Shown here: in pieces, positions 13,767 to 20,153 of the stretch
Layout of the letters: each line of letters opens with the position of its first letter
Position numbering within the stretch: the stretch's first letter is position 1
IMG/VR virus record: IMGVR_UViG_3300034101_000904
Location: 1-37,834 of that record
Length of the DNA: 37,834 bases
Source of the DNA: a virus
Direction: 5' to 3' (one strand)
Notes under the pieces: model-generated
What the model was told of the DNA's origin: nothing
Seen by the model: only the letters and a program-made list of their open reading frames with translations
The model's database searches: none
Translations under genes and position numbers: made by a program

Positions 13767-14477
13767 TCACCAGTCTTTGGATCGCACGCTCTGAAACTCG
13801 CCCTGTACGCCCTGCGGCGCCAGCGGCTTGTCGCATCGGTTAAGCCAGTTGACGAACCGGCGGCGCGTCGGCTGGCGGTTGTTAACGGCGCACCAGCTAC
13901 TCATCTTGGCGAACTCGGCTGGTACGTTCAGCGTCTTGTACGCTGGATTGGCGGTTAGAGAATTAAGCCACTCGGAATCGCTGACTGCTGGTGCGGAACC
14001 CTCCGCACCTTCTGTCTTCTCCTTCCTTTCTATTTCTCCTTCTCCTTCTCCTTCTCTTTCCGTTTGGTCTGAGCTTTGCCTGTGCTTAGGTTGAGCTTTG
14101 CCTTTGCTTTGGCTTTGCTTCGCTCCGTTAGCTCGGACGGCTTCGACTTTTGCTTCGGACCGGCTTAGACCTCCGCGCCGTCCTGCCTCCCTCCGCGCCT
14201 GTATTTCGGCCTGCTTATCCGCCGGATACTGCCAGACGACTAGGTCGGTTCCGTCCCAGATCAGAAGCGGCTGCGCCGAGTGCACCTCGTCATAGGTCAC
14301 GCCACAAATCTGCTGCCACTGCCGGTCCTTCCATTCCGAGCAGGCGGTGATTTTCCCGCCGTTCTCCTGAGAGCAGCAGTACGCGAGGATCGACAGCCAA
14401 GTAGCCCGAGCAACAGGCTCGCATCCGATAAACTCCGGAGACCGGAGGGTCGCGACGTTGAGGTTAACCCAGTTCAT
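13767..14477 (-). CDS. Replication initiator, O/DnaD-like
   Basis: A 236-residue protein with an N-terminal winged-helix-like region (MNWVNLNVATLRSPEFIGCE, TWLSILAYCC, WQQICGVTYDEV) as in phage replisome organisers, a highly charged low-complexity linker (ERE followed by GEGEGE and KEKTEG), and a C-terminal domain (PAEFAKMSSWCAVNNRQPT, FVNWLNRCDK). It is followed directly by the helicase loader, the lambda O-P arrangement. The start at 14475-14477 overlaps the RusA stop (ATGA). Repeats in the linker-coding region may serve as the replication origin. Confidence 0.72.
   Translation of the reverse strand: MNWVNLNVATLRSPEFIGCEPVARATWLSILAYCCSQENGGKITACSEWKDRQWQQICGVTYDEVHSAQPLLIWDGTDLVVWQYPADKQAEIQARREAGRRGGLSRSEAKVEAVRANGAKQSQSKGKAQPKHRQSSDQTEREGEGEGEIERKEKTEGAEGSAPAVSDSEWLNSLTANPAYKTLNVPAEFAKMSSWCAVNNRQPTRRRFVNWLNRCDKPLAPQGVQGEFQSVRSKDW
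14008..14103. repeat. Candidate replication origin inside the initiator gene
   Basis: Two exact direct copies of TGAGCTTTGCCT (14,070-14,081 and 14,092-14,103, 22 bp apart) adjoin an almost pure pyrimidine tract on the + strand (14,008-14,061) containing period-6 TTCTCC repeats. In lambda the origin, with iterons and an easily melted purine tract, lies inside gene O. The match here is only by architecture and position. Confidence 0.4.
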
Positions 14478-14920
14478 AGGGAGCAAATCTCCATTAGGCA
14501 TCCCGGCTCACCTCGGCTCCAGTCTTTCGTAACCCTCAGATCAACAATCTGTGCGTCGTCCTTCCAGAACACGCCCGAGTCGGTGACGGCGTCGAGGACC
14601 GCCTTAGCTAAGTTATCTGAGTCGGGACGCTGGCAATGCCATTCGGGAGCGCGCGAGTTAAGTGTACCGTCGGCTTTGAAGTGCGACTTCGGTCGCGCGA
14701 AGAAGAAGGAGAGACGGACCTCAACTGCTAGGTTCTCCAATCCGATATTCGCGCCGTACTTCTGCGCCCAACACTCGCGTTTGATTAGCTCCTTCCAAGC
14801 ATCTGCCGAGTCGGAATCGTAGACCCGCGCGACGTAGCGCGAGCCCATCTTCCGAGCGAAGGCTCGCGGGCGCGGCTGCGGCTTCGGGTGTCCGTTAAAG
14901 CTTAGGACGTAATGGCTCAC
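14474..14920 (-). CDS. rusA: RusA-like Holliday junction resolvase
   Basis: A 148-residue endonuclease that cuts four-way DNA junctions. The family signs are HPKPQPRPRAF at the N-terminus, RPDSDNLAKAVLDAV with Asp100 and Asp102, and WKDDAQIVDLRV with Asp121-Asp122, which together form the metal site. The GTG start at 14918-14920 overlaps the previous stop (GTGA). A longer upstream reading to 15,187 would overlap a complete other gene and is not used. It fits beside RecT and the exonuclease as a recombination or replication-fork clean-up enzyme. Confidence 0.9.
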   Translation of the reverse strand: MSHYVLSFNGHPKPQPRPRAFARKMGSRYVARVYDSDSADAWKELIKRECWAQKYGANIGLENLAVEVRLSFFFARPKSHFKADGTLNSRAPEWHCQRPDSDNLAKAVLDAVTDSGVFWKDDAQIVDLRVTKDWSRGEPGCLMEICSL

Positions 14921-15129
14921 GGGATGTCCTCCGGTTTCATCTTGCGGCGCTCGCCGATAAACTTTCGCTCGTCCGCTGTAAGATAGACCCGCCGTAGCTT
15001 TAGCGCCTGCGCCTGATCGCAGATCTCTTTTCCTGATACGCGCAGCGCTAGGTGAATCTCCTTCGAGGATTTCATCTCCATCAGCATCCGTTGAATCGCT
15101 GGCGTCTTGGGCTTTTGAGGGTAGCTCAT
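14917..15129 (-). CDS. Small HTH-like protein A
   Basis: A 70-residue basic protein whose second half, SGKEICDQAQALKLRRVYLT followed by ADERKFIGERRK, resembles a homeodomain-like HTH. It shares the pattern LRR-x-Y-[LI]-T-x-[AD]-ER with the product at 15,350-15,586, so the two may be paralogues. Starts and stops overlap on both sides (ATGA/GTGA), giving a translationally coupled string. Function is unknown; DNA binding is inferred. Confidence 0.6.
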   Translation of the reverse strand: MSYPQKPKTPAIQRMLMEMKSSKEIHLALRVSGKEICDQAQALKLRRVYLTADERKFIGERRKMKPEDIP

Positions 15130-15353
15130 CGCTTCTTCCTCCCGAGCGCGCGACCGGCTGTCTTGCGAGCGAACGTGCCGTAGTCATTACCGTGCGGCGC
15201 GTCGACGATCTTAGTCAGCGCGGTCCGGAACTTCGCCTGCTCTAGCCTGAGTCGGAAATTGTCCTTCTCTAGCAGTGCGAATTTTTCTTCCCGGCAGTCG
15301 CACGCATAATGGTGCGTCGTACACCGATATGTAAAAGCGGGATCGTTACTCAC
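15126..15353 (-). CDS. Small Cys/His-rich protein
   Basis: A 75-residue protein with a clustered metal-binding candidate near its start (CTTHHYACDCREE), a middle helix rich in Arg/Leu and a basic end (GRALGRKKR). It may bind zinc and nucleic acid; I do not recognise the family. It overlaps both neighbours by 4 bp. Confidence 0.6.
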   Translation of the reverse strand: MSNDPAFTYRCTTHHYACDCREEKFALLEKDNFRLRLEQAKFRTALTKIVDAPHGNDYGTFARKTAGRALGRKKR

Positions 15354-15586
15354 AGGATAACTCCCTTCCGCGCGGCGAGGATTTTAATGCGCTCGGCATC
15401 GGTAATGTAACCGCGCCGCATACCTCTAAGGCGGTAGTGCAAGTGAGCGTGTGAATTAGAAATGCCCAGCTTGAGAGCGGTCGTTTTGGGATCGTTCATT
15501 TCTTGAATAAGCCGTTCGAGTTCGGCGTCGTGCTTTGCCAGTTCAGCTTTTGTCCGTCGTGGTCGTCGTAGTTTTGAAGCGTCCAT
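15350..15586 (-). CDS. Small HTH-like protein B
   Basis: A 78-residue protein from the ATG at 15584-15586, preceded by an A-rich leader; a TTG ten codons upstream is a weaker option. The N-terminus is basic (KLRRPRRTKAELAKH), the middle has an HTH-like part (TTALKLGISNSHAHLHYRLR) and the end (GYITDAERIKILAARKG) resembles protein A at 14,917-15,129. Probably DNA binding, function unknown. Confidence 0.6.
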   Translation of the reverse strand: MDASKLRRPRRTKAELAKHDAELERLIQEMNDPKTTALKLGISNSHAHLHYRLRGMRRGYITDAERIKILAARKGVIL

Positions 15587-15752
15587 ATTTGTCTCGTTTA
15601 CGTTTGTCGGTTTCAACGCGCCGGAAGAAGGAGTCCATCCACTCCTGATCGCGTCCGAGTTGTTCTCCGTCCTTCACGCCTCGCCAGTATCCTGCGAGGA
15701 TACCACAGGCGGTTGCGAGCAAGCCTGCAGCGATGAGTTCGATGTTACTCAT
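15543..15752 (-). CDS. Small membrane protein
   Basis: A 69-residue protein with one N-terminal hydrophobic segment (LIAAGLLATACGILAGYW, residues about 5-22) followed by a polar, basic tail ending in a run of Thr. The ATG at 15750-15752 is preceded by GGAGG six bases upstream, one of the few clear Shine-Dalgarno sequences in the window. No family is recognised; inner-membrane location is inferred. Confidence 0.65.
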   Translation of the reverse strand: MSNIELIAAGLLATACGILAGYWRGVKDGEQLGRDQEWMDSFFRRVETDKRKRDKYGRFKTTTTTTDKS

Positions 15753-15837
15753 CGTCGCCTCCGTCCTGCACCGTGAAAAGCGCATATGCAACGATGGCGA
15801 ACAGCAGGACGCCGAACATCGCTAGTGTAGTGATCAT
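15745..15837 (-). CDS. 30-residue membrane peptide
   Basis: A short gene that starts inside the exonuclease stop (ATGA) and overlaps the next start by 8 bp. The product, MITTLAMFGVLLFAIVAYAL plus a short acidic tail (TVQDGGDDE), is one hydrophobic helix. The coupling on both sides supports expression. Role unknown; small membrane peptides in such places may affect host physiology or superinfection. Confidence 0.5.
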   Translation of the reverse strand: MITTLAMFGVLLFAIVAYALFTVQDGGDDE

Positions 15838-16664
15838 TTGTTTGGATACCACTTCGGCAGGCCGAGCTCGCTCACCTCTGGCTCAATGTTCGGCCAGACG
15901 TTCGTATCACGGCAGATCTTGAGCCGCCGCAGATCCGCGAGCGATTCATCCTGCCCGATAGCGATAGCTTCGTCGGTGAGCTTAAAGACCGCAACTCCGT
16001 ATGGCGCCTGCTTTTCCACCGCGATGAAGAAAAAATCGGTCACGGTCGCGCCGAGGATTTCGGTGATCAGCGGAAGGTAGAAACCAGCCTGCCGATGATA
16101 GCCGAACTGGAAGCACGCCCGCTCGAAGGAGCGGAAGGCATCCGCGTCGAGAGAATCGATGGTCTTTAGGTCTGCGACGTATGGTCGACCGTTCGTCAGC
16201 GCGCAGCCAATGTGCGCGAACCAGTCAGTGCGGCATTGCAGCGGGATCGCGCCCGTGTCGACGCGCCACGATAGCTCGGGCGTGCCCTGCGCGAGAAGCT
16301 GCGACGCAAGCGGGTTGGCCCGCACAGCGTCACGCATCGCACAGATCTGCTGCCACTCCTCCGCGTCGAGGATTTCCTTGCCTACGTGCTGCGTCGCGAA
16401 GGCTTCCCACGCTGCCTTGCCTTCCTTCGTTCGACGGTCGATGCCCTCGGGTCTAGCAACGTAGCGATCCTCAAACGTGTCGGCTTCGAGGATCGCGCAG
16501 TGCGTCGCCGACCCGATGCGGAACGCCGCCGTCTGTTCGGGAGGCGGAACCTCCTTCGTGATGTACCGCATCTGGTAGAGGCGCGGTCGACGGCGGTAGA
16601 CCTCCAGCTTGCTATGCGAGACCGCAGGGTTCGTGTGATACTGCTCGCTCGTTTCGAGGATCAT
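15834..16664 (-). CDS. RecE/RecB-like exonuclease
   Basis: A 276-residue PD-(D/E)XK nuclease similar to exonuclease VIII and DUF3799 proteins. The core appears as LQCRTDWFAH (Asp), YVADLKTIDS (Asp-x-Lys) and YHRQAGFYLPL (Gln-Ala-x-Tyr). N-terminal AVSHSKLEVYRRRP and RIGSATHCAILE are also typical of the family. It would chew one strand from double-strand ends, making single strands for the RecT protein encoded about 600 bp upstream, a Red-like recombination pair. Its stop overlaps the small membrane peptide gene. Confidence 0.85.
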   Translation of the reverse strand: MILETSEQYHTNPAVSHSKLEVYRRRPRLYQMRYITKEVPPPEQTAAFRIGSATHCAILEADTFEDRYVARPEGIDRRTKEGKAAWEAFATQHVGKEILDAEEWQQICAMRDAVRANPLASQLLAQGTPELSWRVDTGAIPLQCRTDWFAHIGCALTNGRPYVADLKTIDSLDADAFRSFERACFQFGYHRQAGFYLPLITEILGATVTDFFFIAVEKQAPYGVAVFKLTDEAIAIGQDESLADLRRLKICRDTNVWPNIEPEVSELGLPKWYPNK

Positions 16665-16966
16665 TTGTCGAGGCTCCTTTCCATCTCGCTAGCACGGCGC
16701 AACAAATCGCGCGCATTGTTGCGTAGCTCCTCGACCTTCTTCTGAGTGCACTCGAACTTTTTGGTCAGGTCTTGGATTGCCTCGTCGAAGTTAGCTCCAT
16801 CTCCGCAGCGATACAGATCGCGATCCGGCTCCCGCTTTCCCCAAGCCCACACGCGAACGATGTCTGCGCGCACGTTTAGCTGAAGGTGTTCGAGGATATT
16901 GCTGTGCTTCTTGCCCAGCCGCTCCTGCTCCTCGGCTAGCCAATTCTGTATGCTGTCTAGATTCAC
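16661..16966 (-). CDS. Hypothetical helical protein
   Basis: A 101-residue protein from a GTG at 16964-16966, which overlaps the previous stop and has GGAGG upstream. It has DSIQNWLAEEQERLGKKHSN at the start and a coiled-coil-like C-terminal part (DLTKKFECTQKKVEELRNNA). I do not recognise it. Its place between RecT and the exonuclease suggests a recombination-related role, by position only. Confidence 0.6.
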   Translation of the reverse strand: MNLDSIQNWLAEEQERLGKKHSNILEHLQLNVRADIVRVWAWGKREPDRDLYRCGDGANFDEAIQDLTKKFECTQKKVEELRNNARDLLRRASEMERSLDK

Positions 16967-17250
16967 AGTGCACCTCCTTCCAGCGGCAGCTTCGTCTGCA
17001 TCGGATCGACTTGAGCTTCGCTCTCGTCGCGATAACGCGCCGACCATCCGAGCTTCACCGTCACGCGCGAGACTTCAGCGACGGCATCGAACTCGACGAC
17101 GACGGAGACCTTCGCGCGAAGTTCGTGCTGTGCTTCGTCCTCGATGAAGGACTCGGTCGCGGCTTTCCGGATGTTCTCGAAGTTGGTCTCGAACAAGCTG
17201 CGGAACTGTTCCGCCGCGCTGTTGATGATCGCTGTCTTGATCTGGTTCAT
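16963..17250 (-). CDS. Hypothetical protein in the recombination operon
   Basis: A 95-residue acidic protein beginning MNQIKTAIINSAAEQFRSLF, with a beta-rich later part (KVSVVVEFDAVAEVSRVTVK). I know no family; it resembles small proteins that often accompany RecT. It begins 4 bp after the RecT stop and its stop overlaps the next GTG. Confidence 0.62.
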   Translation of the reverse strand: MNQIKTAIINSAAEQFRSLFETNFENIRKAATESFIEDEAQHELRAKVSVVVEFDAVAEVSRVTVKLGWSARYRDESEAQVDPMQTKLPLEGGAL

Positions 17251-17254
17251 CGGC

Positions 17255-17890
17255 TCAGAGGTTGGCGGTTAGTCCGGTCGCGACCTTCTCCGAGAGAGGC
17301 GTGACGTTGATGGGTTCGCTTGGGATGTCCCGCGCCTCCTCGACGGTCCTGAGACCTTTCAAGATGTCGCCAAACAAGTCGCGAAGGACATAACCTCTCG
17401 CGCGGAAGCGAAGCATACGCTTCGGATAATCCGACCACGGTCCTGCCTTTCCCCAGAGCTTCGCCTTCTTTGCATCGGCCACGGTGAACGTCTCCACCGC
17501 AGACTGATCTCCCTTCCGCACAGCGGTGACGCGATAGCCCTGCGTATCGGCGCCCGGTTCTCCGATCTCTTCCTCCTTGTACGAGACGAGCAAGCCGCTC
17601 GAACGGACGAGAGCCAGAGCTGCATCGCCATAGATCGCGGGACGCCCGTTGATGATCGCCGTGTTCTGCAACGCCGCCATCGGGCTAAGTCCAATCTCGG
17701 CGCCGAGTTGAATCGCTACGAGGACCGACTCCGGTCGCTCCATTCCCTTCGGCGCGAAGCCGGATGCGACCACCGCATTCGAGAAGCGGAACGCTTCTTC
17801 GAGCGAGGCGAGTTGTACGCCGGTCGAGCCGAAGCCGATGGGCGTCTTGCGCTGCGTGATTTCTGTGCTGGTGTTTTTTACGTCTTCCAT
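17255..17890 (-). CDS. RecT-family single-strand annealing protein
   Basis: A 211-residue protein with a typical RecT-like core: EEAFRFSNAVVASGFAPKGM, VLVAIQLGAEIGLSPMAALQ, TAIINGRPAIYGDAALALV, SDYPKRMLRFRARGYVLRD and FGDILKGLRTVEEARD. It would anneal complementary DNA single strands made by the RecE-like exonuclease. The leader is C/A-rich (AACCCAATAGACAACG and onward) with no Shine-Dalgarno sequence. The stem-loop at 17,923-17,948 lies just upstream. Confidence 0.92.
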   Translation of the reverse strand: MEDVKNTSTEITQRKTPIGFGSTGVQLASLEEAFRFSNAVVASGFAPKGMERPESVLVAIQLGAEIGLSPMAALQNTAIINGRPAIYGDAALALVRSSGLLVSYKEEEIGEPGADTQGYRVTAVRKGDQSAVETFTVADAKKAKLWGKAGPWSDYPKRMLRFRARGYVLRDLFGDILKGLRTVEEARDIPSEPINVTPLSEKVATGLTANL

Positions 17891-17922
17891 TTTCTTGTTC
17901 GTTGATCGTTGTCTATTGGGTT

Positions 17923-17955
17923 CCCTGCCACCTTGGTCGGTGGCAGGGTTTTTTT
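17923..17955 (+). terminator. Intrinsic terminator facing the + strand
   Basis: CCCTGCCACC/GGTGGCAGGG is a perfect 10-bp stem with a 6-base loop, followed on the + strand by seven T. All genes are on the minus strand, where the same element shows seven A and then the hairpin. It may stop antisense transcripts, or act in both directions; the minus-strand gene upstream of it ends inside the T-tract. Confidence 0.75.
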
Positions 17956-18386
17956 CAGAAGGCTTCGGAGTCTACTGAATCAAAGTCGTTCGGTACGGCA
18001 GCGGTATTCGGAACCGCTGAGAGCGTGTTGCGGCGGCGGTGAATGATCTGGCGAGCGGCGTTCTCCAGAGCGACGTCTACGGCGCGAGGCGGGAACGGCT
18101 TCCCGTTCCGATCAAGCTTCGGCTCCTTCACCGAGGCGTACCATTCGATGCTACGCTCTCCGAGCGCGCCGAGAGGCGTGCCCGAGTTCTTCCCGAAGTG
18201 CACCACGACGGCGTCAGGATCGTCGACCACAGCGGTCGGCTGCGGAATCTCAGGACGCGCGGCAAACGCATCGCGAACGGGCGCGGCTGTGGCTGGAGCG
18301 GTCGGCGGTTTTGCATTTGCGTTGGTGAGAGCTTCGCGGATGCCGCGCAGCTCGGTGATGATGAGGTCGAACTGTTCCGTTGTCAT
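17955..18386 (-). CDS. Protein with DUF3820-like motif
   Basis: A 143-residue protein with a short N-terminal helix, a Pro/Ala-rich linker and a conserved block VVHFGKNSGTPLGALGERSI followed by EWYAS. The pattern F-G-K-x-x-G-x-x-L...W is that of small DUF3820/exodeoxyribonuclease X C-terminal-like modules. It may bind DNA or work with the adjacent RecT; the match is to a motif only. It starts with ATGA coupling to the lysozyme-like gene upstream. Confidence 0.55.
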   Translation of the reverse strand: MTTEQFDLIITELRGIREALTNANAKPPTAPATAAPVRDAFAARPEIPQPTAVVDDPDAVVVHFGKNSGTPLGALGERSIEWYASVKEPKLDRNGKPFPPRAVDVALENAARQIIHRRRNTLSAVPNTAAVPNDFDSVDSEAF

Positions 18387-18763
18387 TTGAGGTTCCTCTT
18401 AACTTTCTCTGCGTACTGGATCGTTTGTGGTTTGGTGTGACCGCGCGGCCCACCGTTGTGGATGCGCGCGAGAGTGGTGGTGTCGCCTGCTGCCCAAGCC
18501 TGCGGCGCGTAGCGACGGAGGTAGGCAGAGGCGACCTTGATGGAATACGAGAGGTCAGCGCAGTCCTCGTACCGACCGCCAACGCGGGCGTCCTGCCAGT
18601 ACGAGCGATGAATCTGAAGCGGACCGAGCGCGCGACCGTTGTCGCCGATAACGGCACCGCGCTTGCCTCCGGTCTCGACGAGGTGGATGGCGCGCCAGAA
18701 CGAATCCGGCGGCGAGGCGTGCGTCGCCGAGGCGAGCGCGAGGATTGCGACGAGGCGCTTCAC
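18383..18763 (-). CDS. Secreted lytic transglycosylase-like endolysin
   Basis: A 126-residue protein with an N-terminal signal peptide (MKRLVAILALASATHA) and a lysozyme-like fold: HLVETGG with candidate catalytic Glu30, GDNGRALGPLQIHRSYW, then ARIHNGGP and a Tyr-Ala near the end. This is the SLT-like pattern for cleaving peptidoglycan glycan strands. It lies in the early recombination block, far from the holin-like genes, so it may serve in lysis with Sec-dependent export or in wall remodelling. The start and stop overlap both neighbours by 4 bp. Confidence 0.85.
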   Translation of the reverse strand: MKRLVAILALASATHASPPDSFWRAIHLVETGGKRGAVIGDNGRALGPLQIHRSYWQDARVGGRYEDCADLSYSIKVASAYLRRYAPQAWAAGDTTTLARIHNGGPRGHTKPQTIQYAEKVKRNLK

Positions 18764-18957
18764 GATTCGTCCTCCTCTTCGTCTTCGTCTTCGTCCTGCC
18801 TCTGTGGATTCTTAGCTTCCCAAGCGGCGAGGGCGGCGCGCTCCTGCTCACGCTTCGCGCTAGCCCTAGCTTCGTCTTCCGCTGTCCACGGGTTCTCGCG
18901 CTTCCGCCGCTCGTTTTCGAGTCGGCACATCTCGTCGAAGGTAATGCGGTCTTGCAT
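18760..18957 (-). CDS. Small highly charged protein
   Basis: A 65-residue, almost wholly helical and charged protein (RLENERRKRENPWTAEDEAR) ending in an Asp/Glu repeat. I know no family. It overlaps the endolysin start by 4 bp, which supports that it is expressed. Acidic tails of this kind can mimic DNA or bind basic proteins, but that is only a possibility. Confidence 0.6.
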   Translation of the reverse strand: MQDRITFDEMCRLENERRKRENPWTAEDEARASAKREQERAALAAWEAKNPQRQDEDEDEEEDES

Positions 18958-18967
18958 AGGTTCGTCC

Positions 18968-19213
18968 TCAGTTGTCCCAGCCTCCGAGCGCGAGCGCCTC
19001 CGCGTTACCGCCGCGCTCTAGAATCTTGTGAACGTTGCACCGACCCGAGCTCGGCGTGTACCTAAAGGTCCGCTCGATAACCCAAGCGACCGTGTCGCTC
19101 GGTAAAGTCCCGAGCGAATTGCGCGCGTCGGTCGCGTTCGAGAACGGTCCATTGACGTCGATGCAATCGCCGTGCGCGTCGATAAACCGGAGGTTGATTT
19201 CGCTGAATTTCAT
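18968..19213 (-). CDS. Hypothetical protein
   Basis: An 81-residue protein, MKFSEINLRFIDAHGDCIDV, with conserved-looking DVNGPFSNATDARN and a C-terminal ALALGGWDN. I do not recognise it. The leader TTAACCCAACGACCAACGAT precedes the ATG, without Shine-Dalgarno sequence. It comes after the hairpin at 19,249-19,268. The C-terminal LGGW also occurs in the neighbouring gene product (GALGGWETR), perhaps by chance. Confidence 0.65.
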   Translation of the reverse strand: MKFSEINLRFIDAHGDCIDVNGPFSNATDARNSLGTLPSDTVAWVIERTFRYTPSSGRCNVHKILERGGNAEALALGGWDN

Positions 19214-19248
19214 ATCGTTGGTCGTTGGGTTAAGTTAAGAACTCAATG

Positions 19249-19268
19249 GAGCCCTCCGTGGAGGGCTC
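19249..19268 (-). terminator. Second copy of the GAGCCCTCC hairpin
   Basis: GAGCCCTCC and GGAGGGCTC are separated by two bases, so the stem closes as 8 bp with a 4-base loop. It lies about 15 bases after the stop of the gene at 19,283-19,708 and has the same flanks as the hairpin at 5,597-5,619. No T-tract follows. Confidence 0.55.
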
Positions 19269-19282
19269 GATGAATCCTCAAC

Positions 19283-19708
19283 TTAGGCAGCTTTCAGAGC
19301 GGCAAGCTGCTGCATCATCGCGCGGACCTCGGCGCTCAGACCCTCGATCTTCGACGCGAGGGTCCAGACGGTACGCTCGCTGGCGTTGGCGTTCCGATAG
19401 CGAACAATCGCAAGGGCCATCGCGGTATCGTCGTTGACCAAGTCCTTCAGCATCGCGAAGGACTTCGCGTCGAGCCGGGTCTCCCAGCCGCCGAGCGCTC
19501 CCGCCTCGAAGTTATCGCGACCGATACAAGAGAGGAGGCACTCGTCGCTCATAATCGCGGGCTTGCTGAACATCCAAGCGAGGTAGGACTCGCGGATGAG
19601 GCGAGCGACGGTGACGAGGTTGGTCGGCTCAGCCGGGATCTGAAGGGCGGCGCCCTTGACGGTGCCGAAGCTGAAGCGGACGGTGCGGGTCTTGATCGTG
19701 TTATTCAT
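19283..19708 (-). CDS. Hypothetical protein, first early gene
   Basis: A 141-residue protein starting MNNTIKTRTVRFSFGTVKGA, ending in a helical, Ala-rich stretch (EVRAMMQQLAALKAA). I do not recognise it. As the first gene of the early block, right after a terminator-like region, it may be expressed early and may interfere with host functions; that is inference. The ATG is preceded by TACCCA. Confidence 0.65.
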   Translation of the reverse strand: MNNTIKTRTVRFSFGTVKGAALQIPAEPTNLVTVARLIRESYLAWMFSKPAIMSDECLLSCIGRDNFEAGALGGWETRLDAKSFAMLKDLVNDDTAMALAIVRYRNANASERTVWTLASKIEGLSAEVRAMMQQLAALKAA

Positions 19709-19750
19709 TGGGTACGCCGCCGACCATAGACGCCCGTCCGCGCTGTGCGA

Positions 19751-19782
19751 GATAATAATTCAGCGCCTTATTAGAGCGCTGA
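19751..19782 (-). terminator. Probable terminator at end of the tail operon
   Basis: On the minus strand TCAGCGC, a 9-base loop and GCGCTGA are followed by ATTATTATC. The stem is 7 bp. It separates the last tail gene (stop at 19,822) from the first early gene (start 19,708), the expected place for a terminator. The T-run is interrupted, so it is probably weak. Confidence 0.5.
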
Positions 19783-19783
19783 T

Positions 19784-19800
19784 TCCCAACGACTTACGAA
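19784..19800 (-). promoter_or_regulatory. Repeated intergenic motif, copy 2
   Basis: TTCGTAAGTCGTTGGGA on the minus strand, matching 15 of 17 positions of the copy at 7,846-7,862. It lies in the 113-bp gap between the tail operon and the early operon, a natural place for an early promoter or operator. No certain -10 box is seen. Confidence 0.4.
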
Positions 19801-19821
19801 GAATCAAAATTGCACAGGAGG

Positions 19822-20148
19822 TCAGACATCGACCGCGTCCGCGAAGGCGTCGCTCCCGAAATCACAGGAGAGCGGCTCGGCTTTAGCCGCGACGTAGAGC
19901 TGCGCGAGGATACCCGGCGCAGATAATTCTGCGTTCGATAGGTACTGATCAAACTTCGCGTCGCGTAACCACAGCTTCGCAATCCAAGGCGTAAGTGCCT
20001 GCTTGCCGTCCTGCGCTGCCGTCGCGTCGACGTAGAGCGCGAACAGAGCCGAGCACTCTCGCGCGGCGCGGTCCCATCGGTGAGCGATTAGCCGAACATA
20101 ATTTCCCGAGACTCCGCTCGGGAGCGTGAAGGTTTTTTGGAAGGCCAT
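19822..20148 (-). CDS. Hypothetical tail-associated protein
   Basis: A 108-residue protein, last gene of the tail operon and 5 bp after the J-like hub stop. It has MAFQKTFTLPSGVSGNYVRL at the start and a helical middle (WDRAARECSALFALYVD). I do not recognise a family. Its place suggests a small tail-tip or fibre accessory protein. Confidence 0.65.
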   Translation of the reverse strand: MAFQKTFTLPSGVSGNYVRLIAHRWDRAARECSALFALYVDATAAQDGKQALTPWIAKLWLRDAKFDQYLSNAELSAPGILAQLYVAAKAEPLSCDFGSDAFADAVDV

Positions 20149-20153
20149 AAGCG

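Noticed and set aside
14921-15187. N-terminal extension of RusA
   Set aside because: It would overlap a full small gene in another frame, and the family begins close to the GTG at 14,920.
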